A DNA stretch of 7,005 bases, taken from contig JALWSI010000087.1 in assembly GCA_027080315.1 (NCBI GenBank), positions 1-7,005 of the forward strand, written 5' to 3'. Origin of the DNA: a bacterium (lineage in GTDB: Bacteria > Thermosulfidibacterota > Thermosulfidibacteria > Thermosulfidibacterales > JALWSI01). Positions 1 through 6,802 of the stretch are shown here, one piece after another. Every line of letters starts with the position of its first letter. The first letter of the stretch is position 1. The notes under the pieces were generated by a model. The model saw only the letters and a program-made list of their open reading frames with translations. It searched no databases and had not been told where the DNA came from. A program made the position numbers and the translations under genes.

Positions 1-1475
1 CAAAGGCAGAGGAGCTACACGAGACCTTCATGGAGGACGTTGCAGAGTGCGACGATGAGCTTATGGAGAAGTACCTTGAAGAGCACGATCTCTCCCCTGA
101 AGAGATCCATGCCGCCCTCAAAAAAGGGGTCCACGACGGCACCTTGGTACCCTTGCTCTGTGGTTCTGCCTCCAAGAACATGGGAACCCAACTGCTCATG
201 GACACCCTTGTTGAGCTGGTTCCATCCCCCGACGAGATGCCTCCTGTAAAAGGTAAGCATCCCGAAACCGGAGAGGAGATGGAGAGGGCGTGCTCTCCAG
301 ACGAACCCTTCTTGGCCTTGGTGTTCAAGACCTTCTCTGATCCCTACGCAGGAAAGATATCCCTCTTCAGGGTCTTTGCAGGCAGCCTTGGAGAAGACAC
401 CACTGTGCTCAACGTGACCAGAGACACAAAGGAGCGCTTAACAAAACCATTCTTCTTGGTAGGAAAAGAACAACAGCCTGTGAGCCAGGTGCCAGCAGGA
501 GACATCGCCGCTGTGGCAAAGCTGAAAGAGACCAAAACAGGAGACGTTCTCTGCGATCCCGCCCACCCAATGACCTTAGAGCCTATTGAGTTTCCACCTC
601 CGGTTCTCTCTGCAGCCATTAAAGCAAAGGCCAAGGCAGACGAAGACAAGATAAGCAACGCCCTGCAGAGGCTTATGGAAGAAGACCCAGGCCTTCAGGT
701 GGAGCGCCACGAGCAGACCAAAGAGCTCATCTTAGCCGGTCGCGGACAGCTTCACCTTGAGGTGACCGTTGAAAAGATGAAGGAGAGGTTTGGGGTAGAT
801 GTTGAGCTTCAAACCCCCAAAGTACCCTACAAAGAGACCATCAAAGGCAAGGCAAGGGTACAGGGACGCTACAAGAAACAGACAGGCGGAAGAGGCCAGT
901 TTGGAGACGTGTGGATTGAGATGGAGCCCCTGCCAAGGGGAGCAGGTTTTGAGTTTGTGGACGAGATCGTGGGAGGAGCCATTCCTCGCCAGTACATCCC
1001 CTCTGTAGAGAAGGGAATAAGAGAGGCTATGATGACGGGAATACTGGCCGGGTATCCCGTTGTTGATTTCAGGGTTAGACTGGTGGATGGTTCATTCCAC
1101 CCCGTGGACTCCTCAGATATGGCCTTCAAGATTGCCGGTTCAATGGCCTTCAAGAAGGCCGTAGAGCAGGCAAAGCCGGTTCTGCTGGAACCCATCATGG
1201 ATATGGAAGTGATCGTTCCCGAAGAGTGCATAGGAGACGTGATGGGCTCCATAAATGCAAAACGAGGCAAGATTCAGGGCGTTGAGGCCAAAGGGAAGAA
1301 CCAGGTGGTTAAGGCCCTTGTTCCTCTGGCGGAGGTGCTAAGGTACGCCCCCGAGCTGAGGTCCCTGACAGGAGGTAGAGGAACCTACTCTATGGTGCTC
1401 TCTCACTACGAAGAGGTGCCTGCCCAGATCGCCCAGAAGATCATTGAGGAGTCAAAACAAGAAGGTGAGGAGTGA
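1..1475 (+). CDS. EF-G-like translational GTPase (EF-G type 2 / FusA paralogue), C-terminal part
   Basis: The 5' end is cut by the window; codons run from position 3, giving about 490 residues of a protein normally near 690, so most of the GTP-binding domain is missing. Counting from the Met at 30: the end of the G domain with PLLCGSASKN (41-50); domain II from about 92 (EPFLALVFKTFSDPYAGK); domain III from about 190 with GRGQLHLEV (237-245); domain IV with tip loop KKQTGGRGQFGDV (282-294) and GSFHPVDSSDMAF (354-366); domain V from about 389, ending in a YSMVLSHYEEVP stretch. The domain IV tip His (357) and Gln (284) positions of true EF-G are retained. The DEIVGG.IPRQYIP wording and the short domain II/III linkage resemble the EF-G-like subfamily (such as Thermus EF-G-2) more than housekeeping FusA. 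EF-Gs act on the cytoplasmic ribosome in translocation or recycling; the role of this subfamily is unsettled. Family certain, subfamily likely. Confidence 0.93.
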   Translation, partial: KAEELHETFMEDVAECDDELMEKYLEEHDLSPEEIHAALKKGVHDGTLVPLLCGSASKNMGTQLLMDTLVELVPSPDEMPPVKGKHPETGEEMERACSPDEPFLALVFKTFSDPYAGKISLFRVFAGSLGEDTTVLNVTRDTKERLTKPFFLVGKEQQPVSQVPAGDIAAVAKLKETKTGDVLCDPAHPMTLEPIEFPPPVLSAAIKAKAKADEDKISNALQRLMEEDPGLQVERHEQTKELILAGRGQLHLEVTVEKMKERFGVDVELQTPKVPYKETIKGKARVQGRYKKQTGGRGQFGDVWIEMEPLPRGAGFEFVDEIVGGAIPRQYIPSVEKGIREAMMTGILAGYPVVDFRVRLVDGSFHPVDSSDMAFKIAGSMAFKKAVEQAKPVLLEPIMDMEVIVPEECIGDVMGSINAKRGKIQGVEAKGKNQVVKALVPLAEVLRYAPELRSLTGGRGTYSMVLSHYEEVPAQIAQKIIEESKQEGEE

Positions 1476-1485
1476 TCTGAGGTAG

Positions 1486-2397
1486 ATGGAGAAGAGGCCT
1501 CCATACACCGTTAACCTTCTAAGGGACACCTTAGAGACAACGGTGGCCGAATTAGAGAAAGAACCGTCCCCCAGTAAATGGCCTATTCTTGCAGGGGTAG
1601 CTGTATTGTTAGTGATAGCAGGGGTGGCGGCAAACTTCTTCTTTTCAGGGAAAGAGAAGAAAGAGGATGTTCACCCCTCAAAGTTTGAGAAGAAGCTATT
1701 GGCCACGGTGGAGGTGAGGGATGTACCCCCTCCTCCACCTGCCATAAAAGCCGTTGAGAACAGAACCGCCAATAAATCTGCAGAAGAGAAACGGGTCATA
1801 AGCGAGCTGCTTAAAGGCAAGAAGCTCATACCCACCTTGGACACCAATGCCGAGAAGAAGGCCACAAAGGTGGTCACTGTGACCAAAGTGAAGATGAGGC
1901 TTATACACAAACCAGAAGAGAAGGCCCGTGCTCTTAAGGTTTTGAAAGAGCTTAACGTAAAAGATGTGACCGTGAAATCCGAAAAGACCCTGGTCACTTT
2001 CAGGCGTGTCTTGGTGGGACCATTTAAGACCAACGCAGAGATAAAGAAGGCAAAAGAGCTGATAACCGATAACATACAAGAGGAGTTCTCTTTCTGGGTG
2101 AAACGAAAGAACGGATGCAAGTATCTGGCTGTCCAAGCCTTTGTTCAAGAGAAGAACAGCGATGCCCTGGTTCTCGCCCTGGCACAGCTGGGCTTCAATC
2201 CAGTGGTAGAAAGGTTCAACAGGGAGATAACCTGCTACAAGGTTGAGTTCACCATTCCCCCAGACCAGCGCTGGAAGCACATCAAGAAAAGACTTGAAGC
2301 AAATCAGGTTCACATCATTGGATACAGAGTATATCCACAAAAAGTGGTTGTGCCCGTTGAGGAGGAGTCAATCAACCGCCACAACCTCCCAGGGTAA
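1486..2397 (+). CDS. Single-span membrane protein with tandem SPOR-like periplasmic domains
   Basis: This 303-residue protein has a ~30-residue charged N-terminus, one transmembrane segment (about 32-53, WPILAGVAVLLVIAGV core), a Lys/Glu- and Pro-rich linker with a PPPPP run (81-85), and a C-terminal half of two alternating strand/helix units. The first (about 128-197) contains RRVLVGPFKTNAEIKKAKEL, which matches the typical end of a SPOR domain (R-V-x-V-GPF followed by an A/E helix). The second (about 213-292) begins YLAVQAFVQ and repeats the pattern weakly. N-in topology would put these domains in the periplasm, where SPOR domains bind denuded glycan at division septa. The ATG lies 10 bases after the EF-G-like stop, so the two are probably one operon. 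GAGG at 1479-1482 is only 3 bases from the ATG, while GGTGAGGAG at 1464-1472 is 13 away, so the ribosome site is poor, but no other in-frame start precedes the membrane segment. Its last 30 bp overlap the convergent radical SAM gene. SPOR assignment rests on motif reading. Confidence 0.8.
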   Translation: MEKRPPYTVNLLRDTLETTVAELEKEPSPSKWPILAGVAVLLVIAGVAANFFFSGKEKKEDVHPSKFEKKLLATVEVRDVPPPPPAIKAVENRTANKSAEEKRVISELLKGKKLIPTLDTNAEKKATKVVTVTKVKMRLIHKPEEKARALKVLKELNVKDVTVKSEKTLVTFRRVLVGPFKTNAEIKKAKELITDNIQEEFSFWVKRKNGCKYLAVQAFVQEKNSDALVLALAQLGFNPVVERFNREITCYKVEFTIPPDQRWKHIKKRLEANQVHIIGYRVYPQKVVVPVEEESINRHNLPG

Positions 2398-3972
2398 AGG
2401 CTCATTAGCCTCCCTCTTTCTGTGAAGATAATGATGTAAGTTGCAGTTGCTCTTCGCCATTGCTTGTCTCAAGCTCTCCCCCCGGGCAATCCGGTAAATA
2501 ACCTCTCCCACAAGCCTGTCTCCTCGTGAAACAAGGGCTTGAACCAAAGACCATTTCGGCAACTCATAGGTAAAACTCACCTTCTTCTCTGGCTTTAACC
2601 CCTTTTCTATCTTCTTGATTGCCTGGGTCAGGTCTTCTTTCTCTGCCATGGTCTCTCTTTGAAAAGGGGTGTGGGGCTTAGGTACAAAAGGCGAGACGCT
2701 CACGCTAAGCTTGGTCTTTAGCCTTTTTGCCCTTATTAGGTGAATCAGCCGTCTCACTAAAGAGACAATTTCCTCTGCCTCTCCAAGGGGATCCAAAGGG
2801 GGCAAGCCAACCATAAAGTAGAGCTTAAGACTATCAAATCCCATCTCAGCAAGATCCACAATACGTTTCTCAAGGAAGGGGTTTGAGAATAGCTTTCCAG
2901 CCACCCGCCTTCTATCCTCAGAGGCCGCCTCAACCCCCAAGGTGGCACTAAGGGTGCTTCCTTTAACCATGGCCTCAAAAAGCTTTAAGGGGGCATCCAG
3001 CCTCAAAGAAGAGAAAGAGAGCCTCTTGCCAAGGGAGAGGGCATGATCAACCACCTCCACAATGTAGTCTGGGGGCCAGATGGATGTTCCAACAAGACCT
3101 ATGCGCTCTCCAGAAGCCGAGATAAGATTCAGCAGCACCTCTTTTTTTACGAATCTAACCGGTCTATTCAGGTGTGCAGCTAAGCAGAAGTTGCAAAGGT
3201 TGGGACAGCCTCTTGACACCTCCACCAGCTCCATATCGGAAAAGTGGGATGACTTAGAGACAACACAAGACCTGGCACCCGAATCTTTAAATCCACTCCA
3301 GCTTATCCTTCTTATTGGAAACCTCACCCACTCCACCATAGGCACCATCCCGCCGTACCTGCCAAAATCATCAAACCTTGGTCTGTAAAGCTGGGGCAGG
3401 TATATCCCCTCCACCTCTGCAAGCCTCTTAAACAGAGTCTCTCTATCCTCTTCCCAGTTCTCCTCTAAGATGGTCAGAACCTCAGAAAGCCATTCTTCTG
3501 CCTCACCTATGAGAATGGCATCTGCAAAGGGGGCAAAAGGCTCAGGATTGGCGGAAGGAACGATCCCTCCGATAAGAATAAAAGGATGATGGTAAGCCCT
3601 ATTCTCACGCTTGGCTGGTATTCCTGCCTGCTCAAGGAGGGTTATGAGATTCAAAAGGTCGTTCTCAAAGCTCACCGAGGCAGCCACAAGCTGAAATTGA
3701 GCCAGAGGAAGATGCTCCTCAAAAGAGGGCACCTCCTCTTTTAAACCCAATCTCAGCTCATGGGGAGGAAGGAAGAACCTGTCTGCAATCCATTTAGGAT
3801 GCTCAGCCACAATGCGGTAAACCTGTTGAAATCCAAGATTAGCTATGGCCACGGAGTAAAGGGAGGGAAACAGCACCGCCGCCCTTAAACTACCCCCCCT
3901 CTTAGGGAGCACGGTGCTCTCTTCCTTCTCAATAAGCTCCTCCCATAACGAGGAGCACCTGCGGGAGATCAA
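2368..3972 (-). CDS. Radical SAM protein with N-terminal B12-binding-like domain, function unknown
   Basis: This 534-residue protein has a radical SAM core with the [4Fe-4S] ligands in SRGCPNLCNFC: Cys256, Cys260 and Cys263 (CxxxCxxC). About 30-165 looks like the Rossmann-type domain that precedes many such enzymes (FPSLYSVAIANLG at 35-47; GGIVPSANPEPFAPFADA at 135-152). I see no DxHxxG cobalamin-ligand motif, so corrinoid binding is doubtful. VGLPPLDPLGEAEEI (388-402) and SVSPFVPKPHTPFQRE (425-440) resemble the uncharacterised B12-binding-domain radical SAM family often labelled TIGR03960, without the C-terminal extension (DUF2344) found in some relatives. The start is TTG, 18 bases after ftsZ, preceded by AGGTGG at 10 bases. 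A GTG at 3912 behind AAGGAAGAG is an alternative that would remove 20 residues. The gene is in the same frame as ftsZ, and its 3' end overlaps the convergent SPOR gene by 30 bp. Enzyme class confident, substrate unknown. Confidence 0.85.
   Translation of the reverse strand: MISRRCSSLWEELIEKEESTVLPKRGGSLRAAVLFPSLYSVAIANLGFQQVYRIVAEHPKWIADRFFLPPHELRLGLKEEVPSFEEHLPLAQFQLVAASVSFENDLLNLITLLEQAGIPAKRENRAYHHPFILIGGIVPSANPEPFAPFADAILIGEAEEWLSEVLTILEENWEEDRETLFKRLAEVEGIYLPQLYRPRFDDFGRYGGMVPMVEWVRFPIRRISWSGFKDSGARSCVVSKSSHFSDMELVEVSRGCPNLCNFCLAAHLNRPVRFVKKEVLLNLISASGERIGLVGTSIWPPDYIVEVVDHALSLGKRLSFSSLRLDAPLKLFEAMVKGSTLSATLGVEAASEDRRRVAGKLFSNPFLEKRIVDLAEMGFDSLKLYFMVGLPPLDPLGEAEEIVSLVRRLIHLIRAKRLKTKLSVSVSPFVPKPHTPFQRETMAEKEDLTQAIKKIEKGLKPEKKVSFTYELPKWSLVQALVSRGDRLVGEVIYRIARGESLRQAMAKSNCNLHHYLHRKREANEPLPWEVVAVD
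2392..2421 (+). terminator. Weak hairpin over the SPOR-gene stop codon, possible terminator
   Basis: AGGCT (2398-2402), loop CATT, AGCCT (2407-2411) form a perfect 5-bp stem. GGG (2392-2394) can add to CCC (2412-2414) with the TAA stop codon as a 3-base bulge, followed by the pyrimidine tract TCTTTCT. The position, right at the end of the plus-strand operon, fits a terminator. The tract is not a real U-run and the stem lies inside the opposite gene, so this is tentative. Confidence 0.3.
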
Positions 3973-3990
3973 CGGGTATCCACCACCTGA

Positions 3991-5130
3991 TCAGTCTCTA
4001 ATGTATCCAGGAAGCGAAAGATCCTCTAAGGGGTCAAACCTCTTCTCCCTTTTCGGTATGGGCTCTTCCCTCTCCTTCCCTACAGGCACCTTCATAACCT
4101 CATCTACAGAAGGTACAGACTCATCAATTGAGATGGATTCAACATCCTCCACAGTCACAGGAGATGTCTGAGCAAAACCAGTGGCTATTATGGTGACCCT
4201 AACCTCGTCCCCCATCTTGTCATCGTAAACGGCACCAAAGATGATATTGGCGTCTTCGTGGGCTGCGTCGTAGATAACATGGGCAGCCTCTTCAACCTCC
4301 TTAAGGGTGGTTGACTTGCTTCCAGTGATGTTGAAGAGAACGCCCCTTGCTCCATCCACAGAAACATTGTCAAGCAAGGGACTTGAAACGGCTTTCTGGG
4401 CGGCCTCCTTCGCCTTGTTGGGACCAGAAGCAGTGGCAGTGCCCATTAACGCCTTACCCCTGCCCTTCATGATGGCTCTCACATCTGCAAAATCAAGGTT
4501 AACAATTCCAGGAGTCTTGATGAGATCGGATATGCTCTGCACACCTTGACGAAGCACATCGTCTGCCAAACGGAACGCGTCAACAAAGCTGGTCTCTTCA
4601 TCCGCAACTAAGAGAAGCTTATCGTTGGGGACAACAATAAGGGTATCAACCTCTTCCTCAAGCTCAGCCAAACCTATCTCGGCATTGCGCATTCTCTTCT
4701 TGCCTTCAAAGCTAAAAGGCTTGGTCACCACTCCAACAGTGAGGGCCCCAGCCTCTCTTGCCAACCGGGCAACCAAGGGACAGGCACCTGTACCGGTACC
4801 TCCACCCATGCCTGCGGTGACAAAGACCATATCCGCGTCCTTTATCACCTCTGCCAGCCGCTCCTCATCCTCCTCAGCAGCTTTCCTACCAATCTCGGGA
4901 TCGCCTCCGGCACCGAGTCCCTTGGTTATTGAGTTACCAATCTGAACCCGAACAGGGGCAGGGCAGTTCCTAAGCGCTTGGGCATCGGTGTTTATGGTGA
5001 TGAACTCAACCCCCATTAGGCCATGCTGAATCATATTGGCAACGGCATTGCCACCACCACCCCCAACGCCCACCACCTTTATCGTGGCCTCTTGCATAAA
5101 CTCTTCGTCGTACACAACATCTATTGCCAT
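3991..5130 (-). CDS. ftsZ: Cell division GTPase FtsZ
   Basis: FtsZ is the tubulin-like GTPase that polymerises at mid-cell into the Z ring. This 379-residue copy is complete. An N-terminal glycine-rich nucleotide loop, [10 protein letters not shown], spans 21-30. The tubulin signature GMGGGTGTG is at 107-115, followed by ACPLVARLA where many FtsZs have AAPVVA. The T7 synergy loop [11 protein letters not shown] (211-221) supplies the two aspartates (213, 216) that complete the catalytic site of the next subunit. A globular C-domain continues to about 320, then comes a short charged linker of about 40 residues. The conserved tail [10 protein letters not shown] (370-379) is the usual docking peptide for FtsA and other partners. 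The ATG is preceded by a strong AAGGAGGAG that overlaps the ftsA stop, 14 bases upstream, suggesting translational coupling. Nothing essential is missing. Confidence 0.98.
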   Translation of the reverse strand: MAIDVVYDEEFMQEATIKVVGVGGGGGNAVANMIQHGLMGVEFITINTDAQALRNCPAPVRVQIGNSITKGLGAGGDPEIGRKAAEEDEERLAEVIKDADMVFVTAGMGGGTGTGACPLVARLAREAGALTVGVVTKPFSFEGKKRMRNAEIGLAELEEEVDTLIVVPNDKLLLVADEETSFVDAFRLADDVLRQGVQSISDLIKTPGIVNLDFADVRAIMKGRGKALMGTATASGPNKAKEAAQKAVSSPLLDNVSVDGARGVLFNITGSKSTTLKEVEEAAHVIYDAAHEDANIIFGAVYDDKMGDEVRVTIIATGFAQTSPVTVEDVESISIDESVPSVDEVMKVPVGKEREEPIPKREKRFDPLEDLSLPGYIRD

Positions 5131-5145
5131 TGACCACTCCTCCTT
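5131..5145 (-). promoter_or_regulatory. Strong Shine-Dalgarno of ftsZ overlapping the ftsA stop
   Basis: The minus strand reads AAGGAGGAG (5145-5137) six bases before the ftsZ ATG, close to a perfect anti-16S match. Its first base is the last base of the ftsA TGA (5147-5145), so ribosomes finishing ftsA arrive on the ftsZ site. This fixes the ftsZ start and fits the need for much more FtsZ than FtsA. Confidence 0.8.
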
Positions 5146-6452
5146 CAGATCAAGAACCCTGCCACCTTCACACCCATGGGAAGCTCCTCTTCTCTACCGG
5201 TTCTACTCTTCAATTTCAAAACCTCACCCTTTGTAACACCACAAGTATCGCTCCCATAGCAGAGCAAACCTGCAGCAGTGGCATAGAGGGGAGACTTTAT
5301 GGTCCCTACCAGCTTGGAGTCAACCTGGAAACGGGGGATGCCCACCCTCACATCCATCTCAAGCATGCTTCTGGCCACCTCGGCAACCATCTCTATCTTG
5401 GCGTTTCCACCTGTAATAACAGCCCCAGTATCAATAGCGTCTTTACACCTGTTGTTCACCAAAAAGCTGTTCACCTTGCTAAAGATGGTCTCAAACTCCT
5501 TTCTCAACACCGCTTCAATCTCAGAAACCGAAAAGGTTGAGGTGCCCCTGTCTCCCCGTAAGGGAACCTCCACCCTATCTTCGGCAATCCCGTACCCTTC
5601 CATCATCTCCCAGTAGTTGTCTTTCAACACACGGGCATCCTCCAAGGAGGTCCGTAAGGTCTGGGATATACCCTTTATGATGTTGTAGCCCCCAACAGAT
5701 AGAGAGGCCACCCGTTCAAGTTTACCCTTATTGTAAATCACAATATGGGTGAAGTTCTCTCCAATATCTATAACAACAGAGCCAAGCTCTTTCTCGTCTT
5801 CCACCAGAACTGCCTTGGCCAGAGCAACAGGAATAGCAGCAATTTTATCAACCTCCACCCCTGCCATATGGGCACAGGTGATAAGGTTTTTTACGTAGCT
5901 GGAACGAGCGGTGATGAGATAAACCCAGGACTCCAACCGCAGGGCAACCATGCCCAGAGGATTCTGGATTCCCCTTTGATGATCCACAACAAACTCCTGA
6001 GGCTCGGTGTGAATAAGGGTGTGTCCCTCAGAAAGAGGCACCGCGTTTGCGGTCTCTAAGGAAATCGTGATGTGATCCCTGGTTATTCTATCGCCCCCAA
6101 CAACGGAGAGCCCAAAGCTACACAGGCTGCTGATAGAATCTCCCCCGATTCCGAGAACCATGGGAGGCATATCAGAGATCCTCTTTATTCCCAGAAGGCT
6201 ACCCGCCTCCTTCACCGCCAGCTCAATGGCCCTTACTGTGCTTTCAACGTCACGGATCTTTCCATCATGGATCCCATTAGACTCTGCTGTTCCAACGCTC
6301 TTTATCTCTACCCCACCTTCTCGGCGCACACCAATAAGAACTTTCACCATGTGGCTGCCCACATCCAGAGCGCCTACATAGCTCTCAGCCTTACCGGTGA
6401 TCTCTATTGGTCTTCTTGTTGGATTACCTCTGTTTCTGCGCCAGAACAACAT
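5145..6452 (-). CDS. ftsA: Cell division protein FtsA (actin-like Z-ring anchor)
   Basis: FtsA is an actin/Hsp70-fold ATPase that tethers FtsZ to the inner membrane and recruits later divisome proteins. This 435-residue copy shows the phosphate-1 region [14 protein letters not shown] (28-41), a 1C-type insert (about 50-130) with [10 protein letters not shown], the family motif [18 protein letters not shown] (151-168), phosphate-2 [13 protein letters not shown] (228-240) and the adenosine motif [11 protein letters not shown] (343-353). Phosphate-2 departs from the usual DIGGGTTDI; from memory Thermotoga maritima FtsA has a similar GxNFT form. Two oddities: an N-terminal extension [15 protein letters not shown] before the core, and a short C-terminus ([11 protein letters not shown]) with no obvious amphipathic membrane-targeting helix. 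The ATG is fixed by GAGGAG six bases upstream. It precedes ftsZ by 14 bases and follows a 350-bp gap after ddl; ftsQ is not between them. Confidence 0.96.
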   Translation of the reverse strand: MLFWRRNRGNPTRRPIEITGKAESYVGALDVGSHMVKVLIGVRREGGVEIKSVGTAESNGIHDGKIRDVESTVRAIELAVKEAGSLLGIKRISDMPPMVLGIGGDSISSLCSFGLSVVGGDRITRDHITISLETANAVPLSEGHTLIHTEPQEFVVDHQRGIQNPLGMVALRLESWVYLITARSSYVKNLITCAHMAGVEVDKIAAIPVALAKAVLVEDEKELGSVVIDIGENFTHIVIYNKGKLERVASLSVGGYNIIKGISQTLRTSLEDARVLKDNYWEMMEGYGIAEDRVEVPLRGDRGTSTFSVSEIEAVLRKEFETIFSKVNSFLVNNRCKDAIDTGAVITGGNAKIEMVAEVARSMLEMDVRVGIPRFQVDSKLVGTIKSPLYATAAGLLCYGSDTCGVTKGEVLKLKSRTGREEELPMGVKVAGFLI

Positions 6453-6464
6453 AGGTTTCTCCTC
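6453..6464 (-). promoter_or_regulatory. Shine-Dalgarno that fixes the ftsA start
   Basis: On the minus strand GAGGAG (6464-6459) lies six bases before the ATG at 6452, an ideal spacing. It supports this Met as the true start, so the unusual N-terminal extension of FtsA is probably translated and is not an overcalled ORF. Confidence 0.75.
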
Positions 6465-6523
6465 TTCTCTCAGACTCCGAATAACAGAATATAACCCTTA
6501 TCACAAGTGGCAGATCCAAAGTT

Positions 6524-6552
6524 ATTTAAGACAAGTTATCACCTAAAATCAA
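6524..6552 (-). promoter_or_regulatory. Candidate sigma70-type promoter for ftsA
   Basis: On the minus strand TTGATT (6552-6547) and TTAAAT (6529-6524) are separated by exactly 17 bases. Each hexamer matches the consensus at four of six positions. A start near 6517 would give a leader of about 65 bases to ftsA. AAGTTAT repeats on the plus strand (6519-6525, 6533-6539) cover the -10 side. Prediction only. Confidence 0.35.
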
Positions 6553-6612
6553 GCCAGTTACTCGCAAAAAATGGAGTTGCCGTTTCCCTACTCTCCGACT
6601 TCAAGCCAATCC

Positions 6613-6640
6613 ACTTTATCCCATAACACTCTGTTATCAA
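6613..6640 (-). promoter_or_regulatory. Second candidate promoter, overlapping a palindrome
   Basis: On the minus strand TTGATA (6640-6635, five of six to consensus) and TAAAGT (6618-6613, four of six) lie 16 bases apart. The palindrome at 6623-6637 fills most of the spacer and runs into the -35, an arrangement typical of an operator. Prediction only; AT-rich DNA yields such pairs by chance. Confidence 0.3.
6623..6637. repeat. Perfect inverted repeat ATAACA-CTC-TGTTAT
   Basis: Two 6-bp arms are exact reverse complements around a 3-base centre. The stem is too AT-rich and short to work as an RNA terminator, and no T-run follows. Size and location between putative -35 and -10 hexamers suit a dimeric DNA-binding protein. 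A further ATAACA half-site is at 6481-6486. Confidence 0.5.
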
Positions 6641-6802
6641 AGGACAAATTACACAAACATTCACGAGTTTATTCTCTAACCCATCCAAGAGAGCACGGCC
6701 GCACCAGATCTTTTCTCAATTCTCAACAAATTATCAAACCATCTTGAAATTACACAGTTTCCCTCTGAACACTCTCTTAAAAGCCAATATTTAATTAAAA
6801 AC

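Larger units (their letters stand above)
6453..6802. other. 350-bp AT-rich intergenic region between ddl and ftsA
   Basis: No convincing gene was found in any frame. This is the place where many bacteria carry ftsQ, but 350 bp is too short for the usual ~250-residue FtsQ, and I see no FtsQ-like fragment. The stretch is visibly richer in A and T than its flanks. It holds two sigma70-like promoter candidates reading toward ftsA, a perfect short palindrome, and repeated ATAAC/GTTAT and TTATCA words. No GC-rich hairpin with a T-run follows ddl, so read-through from ddl into ftsA remains possible. Confidence 0.7.

Noticed and set aside
1696-2340. 214-codon minus-strand ORF opposite the SPOR gene
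   Set aside because: The plus-strand reading has a transmembrane segment, linker and SPOR motif, while the antisense translation shows no domain.
2335-2347. CCAC-AAAAA-GTGG hairpin as terminator of the radical SAM gene
   Set aside because: The stem is only 4 bp, with the A/T run in the loop instead of after the stem, and it lies within the SPOR coding sequence.
5124-5540. 138-codon plus-strand ORF opposite ftsA
   Set aside because: It is a mirror of ftsA codon usage, with Ser/His/Pro-rich translation and no family resemblance; the FtsA frame is unambiguous.
6544-6716. Open stretch of about 57 codons on the minus strand (ending in NWLDFR) as a possible degenerate ftsQ or small gene
   Set aside because: It has no ATG, only a GTG or TTG without a good ribosome site. 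The translation has no hydrophobic signal-anchor or POTRA-like pattern.
6571-6747. 58-codon ATG ORF on the plus strand in the ddl-ftsA gap
   Set aside because: No ribosome binding site (preceded by CTCGCAAAAA), Ser/His/Pro-rich composition with no recognisable fold, and antisense to the likely ftsA leader.
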